NCBI RefSeq assembly: GCF_002218045.2
Contig: NZ_AP018686.1
Location: 930,001 to 994,000 of the forward strand
Length of the DNA stretch: 64,000 nucleotides
Reading direction: 5' to 3'
Source of the DNA: Vibrio rumoiensis
GTDB lineage: Bacteria; Pseudomonadota; Gammaproteobacteria; Enterobacterales; Vibrionaceae
The notes under the pieces were generated by a model, which saw only the letters and a program-made list of their open reading frames with translations, searched no databases and was not told the DNA's origin. This document shows positions 37,078 to 46,429 of the stretch, piece after piece. The position numbers were made by a program, and so were the translations under genes. Each line of letters starts with the position of its first letter. Position 1 is the stretch's first letter.

Positions 37078-37944
37078 TCAATCAAGCGCTGTCGTGGTTT
37101 TCACTTTATTTTGTTGAGTTAAATCAGGATCTTTCTGTACCAAAAGCGTATATATCAAATCCAAAACAAACAACTGAGAAATTTTGGTGCCGATCGAATC
37201 ACCTTGAAGCTTACCCTGCCGATTTCCGTTCACTAGGATAAAATCTGCATGACTAGCAATCGGTGAGCGTGGGTTATGCGTAATAACCGCTGTCGCAGCT
37301 CCATTTTCTTTCGCAAGCTTTAAAGCTTTAATCGTTTCAGCAGATGTTCCTGAGTGGCTGATTCCAATGGCAATGTCACCAGGCTGAAGTAATGATGCTT
37401 TCATGTACATAAAATGATTATTAGTCAACGCATCCACATTGTAGCCAATTCGCATTAATTTATTTTTAGCATCTTCTGCGGTAATGCCAGAAGAGCCTAC
37501 ACCAAAAAAGTAGACACCTTTACTCTGTTTTATTTTATTCGCGGTAGCTTCTAAGATATTGATATTAATCAAGTTCAGAGTTTCACCCAAAACGGCTGTT
37601 ATTGCATTGTACAGTTTAGAGCCTATCTCCTCTGCATTGTCCTTATCAGTAACTTCAGTATCTAAAATAGAACGTTCATCTTGATTCACTTTTGATAATT
37701 CTATCGCCAGTTCCATTTTAAAGTCTTGGAATCCTTTAAAACCCAAAGAGCGACAAAATCGAATAATAGTAGCCTCACCTGCATTCACAATACTGGATAG
37801 TTCAGCAATCGACACTTTGGTTACTTCTGTCGGATTCGATAGTACATAGGATGAAATTTTTTTTGCAGAAGGAGTTAAACTCTCATGCAAACTACCTAAA
37901 CTGTCTAAAATCTTTCCTGTACTTAAAGTTTGCATATATGCCAT
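37078..37944 (-). CDS. nanR: RpiR-family transcriptional regulator of sialic acid genes
   Basis: 288 aa. N-terminal RpiR helix-turn-helix (about 10-85, VSIAELSSIVNAGEATIIRFCRSLG, with the GFKGFQDFK end), then a SIS sugar-phosphate domain (about 130-265; GVGSSGITAEDAKNKLMRIG, GISHSGTSAETIKALKLAK). Vibrio NanR regulators are of this type, not GntR as in E. coli, and sense ManNAc-6-P. GAAGG precedes the ATG. Placed between the two nan transcription units it should repress both. Confidence 0.9.
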   Translation of the reverse strand: MAYMQTLSTGKILDSLGSLHESLTPSAKKISSYVLSNPTEVTKVSIAELSSIVNAGEATIIRFCRSLGFKGFQDFKMELAIELSKVNQDERSILDTEVTDKDNAEEIGSKLYNAITAVLGETLNLININILEATANKIKQSKGVYFFGVGSSGITAEDAKNKLMRIGYNVDALTNNHFMYMKASLLQPGDIAIGISHSGTSAETIKALKLAKENGAATAVITHNPRSPIASHADFILVNGNRQGKLQGDSIGTKISQLFVLDLIYTLLVQKDPDLTQQNKVKTTTALD

Positions 37945-38174
37945 CGTTTAAACCTTCAATAAATGAGTACTACCGTTTTTATACTACCTTGTAAATTTGC
38001 TTTTTGAAATAAAACTCCGACTCCAACTTGTAAACATACATTACCCTAAGCGATTATGGCTAAATAAAGCAGCACAGCTCACACTTTACAGCTAGATTCA
38101 AAATTTACTTTGATTTTTAGTTGCAGGATGAAAAACAACCAAATAAACTAAAACTCCAAATATAATTTAATTTT

Positions 38175-38187
38175 GAAGTTTAACTTC
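38175..38187. promoter_or_regulatory. NanR operator candidate 3 (nanA)
   Basis: GAAGTTTAACTTC is a perfect dyad around a central base, 18 bases before the nanA start codon. It matches the two sites before nanE. Confidence 0.6.
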
Positions 38188-38205
38188 CTAACTGAGATAA
38201 AAACT

Positions 38206-39099
38206 ATGGAAAAACTTATTGGTTTAATTGCTGCCCCACACACACCTTTCACAACCGATGGAAAGGTCAATTTTCCAGTTATAGATCAAATCGCAGATCA
38301 TTTGATCAAAGATAACGTTAATGGGGTTTATATCTGTGGCACAACTGGAGAAGGTATCCACTGTTCTGTTGAAGAAAGAAAAGCTATTGCTGAACGTTGG
38401 GTGACGGCTTCAAAAGGTCAACTAAAGATTACCGTACATACTGGTGCTTTGAGCATCGTAGACACCCTTGAACTTACTCGTCATGCTGAGACATTAGATA
38501 TTTTTGCCACTTCGGCTATCGGACCATGCTTCTTTAAACCTGGGTCAGTCAATGAATTAGTTGAATACTGTGCGACTGTTGCAGCTGCAGCTCCAAGCAA
38601 AGGTTTTTATTACTACCATTCCGGTATGTCAGGTGTCACTGTTGATATGGAACAGTTCCTAATCGCTGCTGATAAAAAAATCCCTAATCTGTACGGCTTA
38701 AAGTTCAATAATGGTGATCTATACGAATATCAACGTTGTTTACGTGCTTGTGATGGTAAATATGATATTCCATTTGGTGTCGACGAATTTTTACCTGGTG
38801 CACTTGCAGTTGGTGCAATTGGTGCCGTAGGCAGCACTTATAACTACGCTGCACCACATTTTAATAAAATCATTAATGATTTTAATAAAGGCGACCATGC
38901 TTCTGTAATTAAAGGGATGGATAATGTCGTCGATCTGATCCGTGTATTAGTAGAGTTCGGTGGTGTTGCAGCTGGTAAAGCAGCGATGTCATTACACAAC
39001 ATTGATGCTGGCGATCCTCGTTCACCACTAACGCCTTTAACCGCTGAACAAAAATCTATTGTCGTAGAAAAAATGCGAAACGCTGGTTTTTTAAACTAA
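38206..39099 (+). CDS. nanA: N-acetylneuraminate lyase
   Basis: 297 aa from the ATG at 38206 (MEKLIGLIAAPHTPFTTDG); the longer frame begins inside the operator. It cleaves sialic acid into ManNAc and pyruvate. DHDPS-type TIM barrel with GTTGEG substrate loop, catalytic Tyr in FYYYHSGMSG and Schiff-base Lys in LYGLKFNNGDL. First gene of the plus-strand nan unit with nagA, divergent from nanR. Confidence 0.95.
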   Translation: MEKLIGLIAAPHTPFTTDGKVNFPVIDQIADHLIKDNVNGVYICGTTGEGIHCSVEERKAIAERWVTASKGQLKITVHTGALSIVDTLELTRHAETLDIFATSAIGPCFFKPGSVNELVEYCATVAAAAPSKGFYYYHSGMSGVTVDMEQFLIAADKKIPNLYGLKFNNGDLYEYQRCLRACDGKYDIPFGVDEFLPGALAVGAIGAVGSTYNYAAPHFNKIINDFNKGDHASVIKGMDNVVDLIRVLVEFGGVAAGKAAMSLHNIDAGDPRSPLTPLTAEQKSIVVEKMRNAGFLN

Positions 39100-39147
39100 A
39101 AAATACAAATTTTCTTTCAAAATACCAATAAGTTGATGATTTGATTT

Positions 39148-39175
39148 TTTCCGGCTGGATTTATACAGCCGGAAA
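39148..39175 (+). promoter_or_regulatory. Intercistronic stem-loop between nanA and nagA
   Basis: TTTCCGGCTG and CAGCCGGAAA form a perfect 10-bp stem with an 8-base loop. The T tract precedes the stem rather than follows it, so it is not a standard terminator for nanA; it may protect or attenuate. Confidence 0.5.
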
Positions 39176-39221
39176 CTTCCCATCAACAACTTATCACTTC
39201 TACTATTTACGAGAGCTTAAC

Positions 39222-40355
39222 ATGGAACATTACGCAATTTCTGCTAAAAGAATTTTTGATGGTGAACGATTTCATACTCATTCGTCTTTAGTTTGGCAGG
39301 GTGAAACGATAGTTGGTATTTTTCCAACCAGTACTGTCGATGAAAAAATAATTATTCAACATTATGCAGAGGGAATCATTACACCTGGATTTATTGATAT
39401 TCAAGTGAATGGTGGCGGTGGTGTAATGTTTAACGAAAAAACTGATGTGGATGGTATCGACACTATTTGTAAAGCACATCGTAAGCATGGCACTGCTTAC
39501 CTCCTCCCAACTCTTATAAGTGATACGCCTCGTAAAATCCATGAAGCACTAACAGCAGCCCAAAATGCATTAGATTGTAATACTCTCGGCATATTAGGCA
39601 TTCATATAGAAGGACCTTGGATAAACCCTGCTAAAAAAGGAGCTCATAACGAATCCCTCTTCTTTGATCCTCAAATATCTATGCTTGAATCACTGCCTTG
39701 GTTAAAATCAGGTACAACTTTGATTACATTAGCACCTGAAAAAGTTAATAATGAATCTATTAAGTGGCTAGCTAAAAAAGGTGCCATATTATCCTGTGGC
39801 CATAGTAATGCGACAACACAGGAGCTAGATAACCAATATTTTAATGCCATTAGTGGGTTTACACATTTATACAATGCAATGTCACCACTAGAAGGCCGTC
39901 AAGCTGGTGTTGTGGGTAAAGCGCTAATGACAGACAATGCTTGGTGTTCAATTATTACTGATAATATACATGTATCTAAAGAATCCGCGTTATTAGCCCA
40001 TAGAGTTAAACCTAAAGGGAAATTACTAATTGTGACAGATGCCATGGCCTCTGTTGGTAGTAAGAGCCCATCATTTACGTTAAACGATGAAATAATTTCT
40101 GTTGTAGATAATAAGCTTGTTAATACGAATGGTAATTTAGCAGGTGCCCATATTGGTATGGATGAGTCTGTTGCTAACGTCATAAAGTGGGGGATCGACG
40201 AAGCTGAAGCATTTAAGATGGCGTCAACCTACCCTGCCATAGCGATTAAACAAGAGCGCTTAGGCAAACTAAAGGAAGGGTTTTATGCCTCTGCAACCAT
40301 TCTAGCCCCCAATTATGAGGCTCAACATGTCCTAGTAAACGGTATTTTATTTTAA
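39222..40355 (+). CDS. nagA: N-acetylglucosamine-6-phosphate deacetylase
   Basis: 377 aa from the ATG at 39222 (MEHYAISAKRIFDGER), with GAGAG upstream; the longer frame runs through the stem-loop. It deacetylates GlcNAc-6-P, the product of NanE. Amidohydrolase motifs: GFIDIQVNGGGG, GIHIEGPWIN (Glu), CGHSNAT (His), HLYNAMSPLEGR and VTDAMAS (Asp). Its place in the nan cluster suggests it is a sialic-acid-induced copy; a nagB partner is not in the window. Confidence 0.93.
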   Translation: MEHYAISAKRIFDGERFHTHSSLVWQGETIVGIFPTSTVDEKIIIQHYAEGIITPGFIDIQVNGGGGVMFNEKTDVDGIDTICKAHRKHGTAYLLPTLISDTPRKIHEALTAAQNALDCNTLGILGIHIEGPWINPAKKGAHNESLFFDPQISMLESLPWLKSGTTLITLAPEKVNNESIKWLAKKGAILSCGHSNATTQELDNQYFNAISGFTHLYNAMSPLEGRQAGVVGKALMTDNAWCSIITDNIHVSKESALLAHRVKPKGKLLIVTDAMASVGSKSPSFTLNDEIISVVDNKLVNTNGNLAGAHIGMDESVANVIKWGIDEAEAFKMASTYPAIAIKQERLGKLKEGFYASATILAPNYEAQHVLVNGILF

Positions 40356-40670
40356 ATACCTTTTTTCAAAAAAGATTTGTTTTAACAGTGTCGAAGTACA
40401 TATTAAAAAGTAGACATTCTTTTATTAAGCCTTAACCAAGGAACTGGCACCGGAAAGTAGGGGCTACTTTTCTTTACCTTATTCGCTCAGGTGCAGTTCA
40501 AAAAATCATCTCAATGAATAACGACTATCTAGGTTAGCATCAAAAAATATTCTCCTTTATCGCATTGGTTATTTAAAGCTATTAGAGCAAGTCAAAGAGC
40601 ACCCTCAAGTAGCTCCTCAACTCGCCTTGTACTTAAATACTCAATTGCATTCCGCACACATTTGATCCGA
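40356..40670. other. Convergent nagA/galK intergenic
   Basis: It contains a probable terminator and a start-less open frame (40522-40665) that ends LLEQVKEHPQVAPQLALYL; no homology was recognised, and it may be a gene remnant or chance. Confidence 0.45.
40452..40476 (+). terminator. Possible terminator after nagA
   Basis: AAAGTAG and CTACTTT flank GGG, followed by TCTTT. It lies about 100 bases after the stop codon. Confidence 0.45.
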
Positions 40671-41855
40671 TTACAGACTCATAGCATCATTTACAACCTC
40701 CCCCGCGCCATCCATTGCCTTACACACATAAATGGTTTCTTTTAAGCCCGTTTTCGCTTGGTATTGATCTTCTACGGCTTGCTTCACTGCATCCACTAAT
40801 GATGGTGGAACCAATGAGACTACGCAGCCACCGAAGCCACCACCGGTCATGCGTACGCCGCCTTGAGTGCCTATCACCTCTTTTACAATCTCAACAATCG
40901 TATCAACTTCTGAGCAGGTAATTTCAAAATCATCACGCATTGAACTATGAGATTGTTCCATTAGTACCGCAAGGCGTGCCATGTCGTGATTTTTTAACGC
41001 GTGAGCCGCTTCTACGGTTCGGTCATTTTCCGTAATGACATGGCGGGCACGTTTGGCAACCACTGGATCAAGATCCGCTTGGCGTTCGATAAACTGTTCA
41101 ATGGTCACATCACGCAGCGCTTTGACAGCAAAAAACTCGGCGGCGGCTTCACATTGTTGGCGGCGCGTGTTGTATTCACTATCGACCAAGCCACGTTTTT
41201 TATTCGAGTTGATGATCACAATCGCCATGTCTTCTGGCATAGAAACCGCTTGAGTGTCTAATGAGCGGCAATCAATCAAAAGAGAATGGTTACGTTGCCC
41301 CTCGGCGGAAATAAGCTGATCCATAATGCCGCAATTACAGCCGACAAATTGGTTTTCTGCCTGCTGGCCATTAAGTGCAATCTCTTGCTGAGAAATCTCT
41401 AACTGATACAAGGTTTTGAAGGTCTGCCCTATCACGACTTCTAGCGCGGCAGAAGAACTCAGCCCTGCGCCTTGAGGTACGTTACCGCTAACGGCAATAT
41501 CCGCCCCTTTAAACTGATAACCACGTTTTTGTAGGCAATCAATCACACCACGAATGTAGTTTACCCACATAACATTGTTATCAAACTCAATCGGTTGTGA
41601 AATATCAAACTCATTGACCTCGTTTTCATAATCAACCGCCACCACGCGCACGATATTGTCATCACGTTTTGCTGCGGCCACCACGGTTTGGTAGTCAATC
41701 GCACAAGGCAAGACAAAGCCGTCATTATAGTCGGTATGTTCACCGATGAGGTTTACACGCCCCGGCGCTTGGATAATATGCTTGGCGGCGTAACCCAATA
41801 TCGTTTCAAAAGCATTAGATACGGCATCAATAAGTTGTGTGGTTCTTTCTGTCAT
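40671..41855 (-). CDS. galK: Galactokinase
   Basis: 394 aa, phosphorylates galactose to Gal-1-P. GHMP-kinase motifs: GRVNLIGEHTDYNDGFVLP near residue 31, GAGLSSSAALEV near 135 and MTGGGFGGCVVSL near 340. Third gene of galETK; about 108 bases with an inverted repeat separate it from galT. Confidence 0.97.
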   Translation of the reverse strand: MTERTTQLIDAVSNAFETILGYAAKHIIQAPGRVNLIGEHTDYNDGFVLPCAIDYQTVVAAAKRDDNIVRVVAVDYENEVNEFDISQPIEFDNNVMWVNYIRGVIDCLQKRGYQFKGADIAVSGNVPQGAGLSSSAALEVVIGQTFKTLYQLEISQQEIALNGQQAENQFVGCNCGIMDQLISAEGQRNHSLLIDCRSLDTQAVSMPEDMAIVIINSNKKRGLVDSEYNTRRQQCEAAAEFFAVKALRDVTIEQFIERQADLDPVVAKRARHVITENDRTVEAAHALKNHDMARLAVLMEQSHSSMRDDFEITCSEVDTIVEIVKEVIGTQGGVRMTGGGFGGCVVSLVPPSLVDAVKQAVEDQYQAKTGLKETIYVCKAMDGAGEVVNDAMSL

Positions 41856-41882
41856 AATAAAGCCCTAAATCGTTTCTCGTGG

Positions 41883-41950
41883 CTCGGAATCTCGTAACTC
41901 GAATCCAGCCTTTAAATATTGCGCTCAAACCTCGAGTAACGAGAGCCGAG
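41883..41950. repeat. Imperfect inverted repeat between galT and galK
   Basis: CTCGG-TCTCGT-ACTCGA blocks at 41883-41902 recur as the reverse complement at 41932-41950 with two small differences. The TCGTAACTCG-type units differ from the surrounding sequence and look like a palindromic intergenic element. Confidence 0.55.
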
Positions 41951-41963
41951 CATCCTAAATTCG

Positions 41964-43055
41964 TTATTCTTTATAATGCTTATCGCTCAAAGCTCGTAGG
42001 CGCTCGGCGGCTTGCTCGGCGGTTAAATCGCGTTGGCTTTCTGCCAGCATTTCATAACCGACCATAAATTTTCTAACCGTGGCAGAGCGCAATAGCGGCG
42101 GATAAAATAGAGCATGCAGTTGCCAGTGTTCGGTTGAGGTATCGACTTGATTATCATCTTCAACTTTTTCATTCTCAACCTTACTATTTTCAAAAAAAGG
42201 CGCGTAATGCCAGCCCATTGAATACGGGAATGAGCATTGAAATAAGTTATCGTAACGACTGGTAAGCTTTTTAATCGCCACTGCTAAATCATCACGCTGC
42301 GCATCCGTTAATTCACTCATGCGGCGAATATGGGTTTTCGGCAATAACATGGTTTCAAATGGCCACGCCGCCCAATATGGCACGACGGCAATCCAGTGCT
42401 CAGTTTCAACGACAGTACGTGCGCCATCTTTTAATTCTGACTCGACGTAATCGACCAATAAATTCGAGCCATATTGCTGGTAATAGTCTCGTAGGTGATG
42501 GTCTTTACGTTCAATCTCATTGGGTAAGAAGCTGTTTGCCCAGATTTGCCCGTGCGGATGGGGTTGTGAACAGCCCATCGCTTCGCCTTTATTTTCAAAC
42601 GCTTGAACCCATAGGTAATCTTTACCCAGCTCCTCAATTTGCTCGTTCCACGTATCAATCACATTACGAATTTGATTAAGTGGTAACTCTGGTAAGGTTT
42701 TGCTGTGATCAGGCGAGAAACAAATCACTCGACTTAAACCGCGTACACCTTGGGTTTTAAATAAAGGATCGTTAGATTGCGGTGCATCTGGTGAATCGGG
42801 CATTAACGCCGCAAAGTCATTTTGAAAGACGTAAGTACCTTGGTAGTCGGGATTCACATCACCTGAAATACGTGTGTTGGTTGGACATAAAAAGCAGCCC
42901 TCATCGTATGGCTTAATGCTATCAATAACGGGCTTTTCATCTTGGCCACTCCACGGGCGTTTTGCGCGATGCGGCGAGACTAAAATCCATTGGCCTGTTA
43001 ATGGGTTATAACGGCGATGTGGATGATCAACGGGATTAAATTCTACCTTGGACAT
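41964..43055 (-). CDS. galT: Galactose-1-phosphate uridylyltransferase
   Basis: 363 aa, exchanges UMP between UDP-glucose and Gal-1-P. HIT-like fold with the active-site HPHGQ motif (SQPHPHGQIWANSF), N-terminal HPHRRYNPLTGQWILVSPHR and a zinc ligand region (CFLCPTN). Second gene of galETK. Residues 270-285 include an unusually acidic insert (VENEKVEDDNQVD). Confidence 0.97.
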   Translation of the reverse strand: MSKVEFNPVDHPHRRYNPLTGQWILVSPHRAKRPWSGQDEKPVIDSIKPYDEGCFLCPTNTRISGDVNPDYQGTYVFQNDFAALMPDSPDAPQSNDPLFKTQGVRGLSRVICFSPDHSKTLPELPLNQIRNVIDTWNEQIEELGKDYLWVQAFENKGEAMGCSQPHPHGQIWANSFLPNEIERKDHHLRDYYQQYGSNLLVDYVESELKDGARTVVETEHWIAVVPYWAAWPFETMLLPKTHIRRMSELTDAQRDDLAVAIKKLTSRYDNLFQCSFPYSMGWHYAPFFENSKVENEKVEDDNQVDTSTEHWQLHALFYPPLLRSATVRKFMVGYEMLAESQRDLTAEQAAERLRALSDKHYKE

Positions 43056-43077
43056 CTTGTTTCCTACTTATATGAGT

Positions 43078-44103
43078 CTATTTCTCTAATTCGTCATAGC
43101 CTTGTGGATTATTGGATTGCCAATACCACGTATCCACGCTCATTTGGGCAATATCACGCGTCGCTTTCCAACCTAAATCTTTTTCAGCTTTGGTAGTGCT
43201 TGCCCAACATTCTGCAATATCACCCGCACGACGCGGATGGATTTCATAAGCGACCGGACGCCCACACGCTTGTGAAAACGCATTGACCATATCCAGTACA
43301 CTGCTCCCTTTACCAGTACCGAGATTGTAAATATGCAAGCCAGATTTGTTGGTTAAAGCATTGAGTGCGGCTAAGTGACCTTCGGCCAAGTCCATCACAT
43401 GAATATAGTCACGAATGCCGGTGCCGTCTGGCGTTGGGTAATCATCACCAAAGACCGCTAACTTTTCTCGACGACCAACCGCAACTTGGGCGATAAACGG
43501 CATCAGGTTATTCGGAACGCCTTGTGGATCTTCGCCCATCGTGCCAGAAGGATGCGCCCCAACTGGGTTGAAGTAACGCAGTAGTGTAATGCTCCAATCG
43601 TTTTCAGCGGTGAATAAATCACTCAAACATTCTTCGACAATATATTTGCTACGGCCATAAGGATTAGTCGTTGCACCTGTCGGTGAATCTTCGGTGATCG
43701 GCACTTGTTGCGGGTCGCCATACACGGTAGCTGACGAGCTAAAAATGATGTTCTTCACGCCCGCTTTGCGCATACTACGAGCTAACACTAAAGAACCATT
43801 AACGTTATTGTCGTAATATTCCAATGGTTTCGCGACCGACTCTCCCACCGCTTTTAAGCCAGCAAAATGGATCACCGCATCGATGTTATGTTCGGCAAAT
43901 ATAGAGTCGAGAAACGCTTCATCACGCACATCGCCTAAATGAAATCTCGGACGCTGACCCGTTAGGGCTTCAATGCGATTCAGTACTAATGCTTTACTGT
44001 TAGACAAGTTGTCCATCACCACGGGCGTGTGGCCATTTTCGATTAACTGAACACAAGTATGGCTGCCGATATAGCCCAAGCCACCTGTCACTAATACTTT
44101 CAT
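43078..44103 (-). CDS. galE: UDP-glucose 4-epimerase
   Basis: 341 aa short-chain dehydrogenase fold that interconverts UDP-galactose and UDP-glucose. NAD loop GGLGYIGSHTCVQL, catalytic SSATVYG (Ser/Thr) and YGRSKYIVEE (YxxxK). First gene of galETK; a GalR-like operator lies about 120 bases upstream. Confidence 0.97.
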   Translation of the reverse strand: MKVLVTGGLGYIGSHTCVQLIENGHTPVVMDNLSNSKALVLNRIEALTGQRPRFHLGDVRDEAFLDSIFAEHNIDAVIHFAGLKAVGESVAKPLEYYDNNVNGSLVLARSMRKAGVKNIIFSSSATVYGDPQQVPITEDSPTGATTNPYGRSKYIVEECLSDLFTAENDWSITLLRYFNPVGAHPSGTMGEDPQGVPNNLMPFIAQVAVGRREKLAVFGDDYPTPDGTGIRDYIHVMDLAEGHLAALNALTNKSGLHIYNLGTGKGSSVLDMVNAFSQACGRPVAYEIHPRRAGDIAECWASTTKAEKDLGWKATRDIAQMSVDTWYWQSNNPQGYDELEK

Positions 44104-44220
44104 TTATTCCTCCGTAAGCACTGCACAACCAAGAAAACGATTACACCAGCACTTATTCACTCTTTGATGTCGCTATATTAGCAAGCCTAGAAGGTTTAAT
44201 TCTGTGATCCAATGCAATTA

Positions 44221-44236
44221 TTGAAAACGTTTACAC
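44221..44236. promoter_or_regulatory. GalR/GalS-type operator upstream of galE
   Basis: TTGAAAACGTTTACAC fits the GTGTAANCGNTTACAC consensus with the central CG and most arm bases. The regulator gene is not in the window. Confidence 0.6.
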
Positions 44237-44272
44237 AAATGAACGAATAATGATTAACGATAACAATCAGAC

Positions 44273-44302
44273 AAAAAAAAACTCGGCACATCACGTGCCG
44301 AG
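44273..44302 (-). terminator. Rho-independent terminator of cpdB
   Basis: CTCGGCAC and GTGCCGAG flank a 5-base loop; on the minus strand TTTTTTTT follows. Confidence 0.92.
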
Positions 44303-44340
44303 CTTGATTGTTTTATCGATTCGCTTTTAAGCTTTATGCT

Positions 44341-46302
44341 CTATTTCTTCAAATCAATCTGATACACCGCAAAACCAACATCATCGGTGCCGACTTTTTT
44401 CATTGGATATTGCCCTTTCTCTTTAATGAATTTAGCCGCCAATTCACTTGGTGAGGTTTCAAATTGCACTTTCAAATCCGCTTGAGTTTTAATCGGCGCA
44501 AATGACCAATTGTTATCCGCACTTGGTGTCACTTCGCCTTTCTCTTTACTAACACGAGAAATGTAGTCCGCCACGATGGTACGGTTTTCATCTGGAGAAT
44601 CAAAAGCCACGTGACTCGCGCCAGTACCGGCAAATTTACCGCTGTAGGCTCGGTAATTATTGGTTGCCACGATGAAGGTTTGCTCAGGGACGATCGGTTT
44701 ACCTTGGTAAGTTAACCCAACGATACGGTGAGAATCTTTATTGAGCAGCTTACATTCACCATCGTATCTTGCAGGCTGAGTCACATCGACCTGATAATTC
44801 ACCCCATCAATCACATCAAAATTATAAGTGCGGAAATCATCCCAGTTGATCAAAGGCTGAACTTTATCGCTGTTGGGATCGATTTGATTAAACTGCCCTG
44901 CAGAGCATTCCAACCATTCTTTAACCTCCTTGCCGGATACTTTCAGCGCGACTAAAGTATTTGAGTATAAATATAAATCCGCTGCATTACGGAAAGTTAA
45001 TTGGCCCGATTCCACTTCGGTAAAGTTAGATGGATCATTTTTACGACCACCAGCTTTAAATGGCGCAGCAGCCGAAAGCACGGGTAAACCGTCTAGATTC
45101 GGATCGCCTTGTATAAATTGTTCGACATAATCTTTCTGCGCTAAATTAACGATTTGAACGGTAGGATCGTCTTGCACTAACGACAAGAAGCTATACATCA
45201 CATCATTGGCTTTGCCGATAGGTTGATTCACAAAATCACGAGTCGCTTTATGATCTTTTGCTACCGCTTGCTTCACTTCAGGGTCTTCAGCTGCCAGCGA
45301 TTTCTGTGCATTCGCATCATAAATAGGACGAGCTACCGCAGTACCGCTTGCAACCGCCCATTTGCCATTTTTTTGTTCTAATACGAGATCAATCACGCCA
45401 ACATGGCTTCCCCAGCGGCCAGGCATTACTGATGGAATACCATTAATCGTGCCTTTTTTGATATCAGCGCCAGCAACATTAGCAAATTCTTTACTTGGGA
45501 AAATAGCATGTGCATGACCAAACGTAATGGCATCAATTCCTTTCACTTTAGTTAAGTAATAGACTGAGTTTTCCGCGCCTTGTTGGTACTTTTCCGTTGA
45601 AATACCAGAGTGAGGAATCGCGACAATCACGTCGGCGCCTTCCGCTCTCATTTTAGGAATAAAGGCTTCGGCGGTTTGTTTTATATCGTTAACTTGTATT
45701 TTACCGGTTAGGTTTTTCTTATCCCACACCATGATTTGTGGCGGCACAAAACCAATGTAACCCACTTTAATGTCATGCGATTTACCATCGGTATCTTTAA
45801 ATTGGTAGTCCTTAATCACATAAGGATTGAAATAGTTTTTGCCGGATTTAGCATCCACAATATTGGCGTTAACATAAGGAAATTTAGCGTCATTGGTCGC
45901 TTCAGCTAAAAAATCTAAACCGTAGTTAAACTCATGGTTACCAAAGTTAGCAACATCATAATGCAGCAGATTCATCGCTTTATAAGCGGGGTGAACATCA
46001 CCGGATTCTAACCCTTTGGCTGCGACATAATCGCCCATTGGGCTACCTTGAATTAAGTCGCCATTATCGACTAGCACGCTGTTGGTTACTTCGTCTCGGG
46101 CTTGTTTCACGACCGTTGCCGCACGCACTAAACCAATTTTGTCTGATGGCTTATCTTTGTAATAGTCATAATCCATGATATTGGCATGAATATCCGTGGT
46201 TTCGACAACACGTAGTTTGATTGTGTCTGCAAAGGCTGGATTCGCTATGCTGATCATCCCGACCAAAACAGAGAGAGAAAGAGGGTGGCGGACAAAATTC
46301 AT
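44341..46302 (-). CDS. cpdB: Periplasmic 2',3'-cyclic-nucleotide 2'-phosphodiesterase/3'-nucleotidase
   Basis: 653 aa, close in length and sequence to E. coli CpdB (647). Signal peptide to about residue 25. Metallophosphoesterase domain with ETTDIHANIMDYDYY, DNGDLIQGSP, GNHEFNYGLDF and FGHAHAIFP; C-terminal 5'-nucleotidase domain with FRNAADLYLYSNTL and CSAGQFNQIDPN. It hydrolyses 2',3'-cyclic nucleotides and 3'-nucleotides in the periplasm for nucleoside and phosphate salvage. Single gene behind galETK with its own terminator. Confidence 0.95.
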   Translation of the reverse strand: MNFVRHPLSLSVLVGMISIANPAFADTIKLRVVETTDIHANIMDYDYYKDKPSDKIGLVRAATVVKQARDEVTNSVLVDNGDLIQGSPMGDYVAAKGLESGDVHPAYKAMNLLHYDVANFGNHEFNYGLDFLAEATNDAKFPYVNANIVDAKSGKNYFNPYVIKDYQFKDTDGKSHDIKVGYIGFVPPQIMVWDKKNLTGKIQVNDIKQTAEAFIPKMRAEGADVIVAIPHSGISTEKYQQGAENSVYYLTKVKGIDAITFGHAHAIFPSKEFANVAGADIKKGTINGIPSVMPGRWGSHVGVIDLVLEQKNGKWAVASGTAVARPIYDANAQKSLAAEDPEVKQAVAKDHKATRDFVNQPIGKANDVMYSFLSLVQDDPTVQIVNLAQKDYVEQFIQGDPNLDGLPVLSAAAPFKAGGRKNDPSNFTEVESGQLTFRNAADLYLYSNTLVALKVSGKEVKEWLECSAGQFNQIDPNSDKVQPLINWDDFRTYNFDVIDGVNYQVDVTQPARYDGECKLLNKDSHRIVGLTYQGKPIVPEQTFIVATNNYRAYSGKFAGTGASHVAFDSPDENRTIVADYISRVSKEKGEVTPSADNNWSFAPIKTQADLKVQFETSPSELAAKFIKEKGQYPMKKVGTDDVGFAVYQIDLKK

Positions 46303-46429
46303 TAAACACTCCGGTGTGAATTTTAAAAATGAGAGTTAAGGTGTAAAACACGCGCAATCATATGATCTCTTTGATGAAAAATATGTGACAAGAGACAGAT
46401 TTATTGGCGAGTCCAACAAGGTTACAGTG

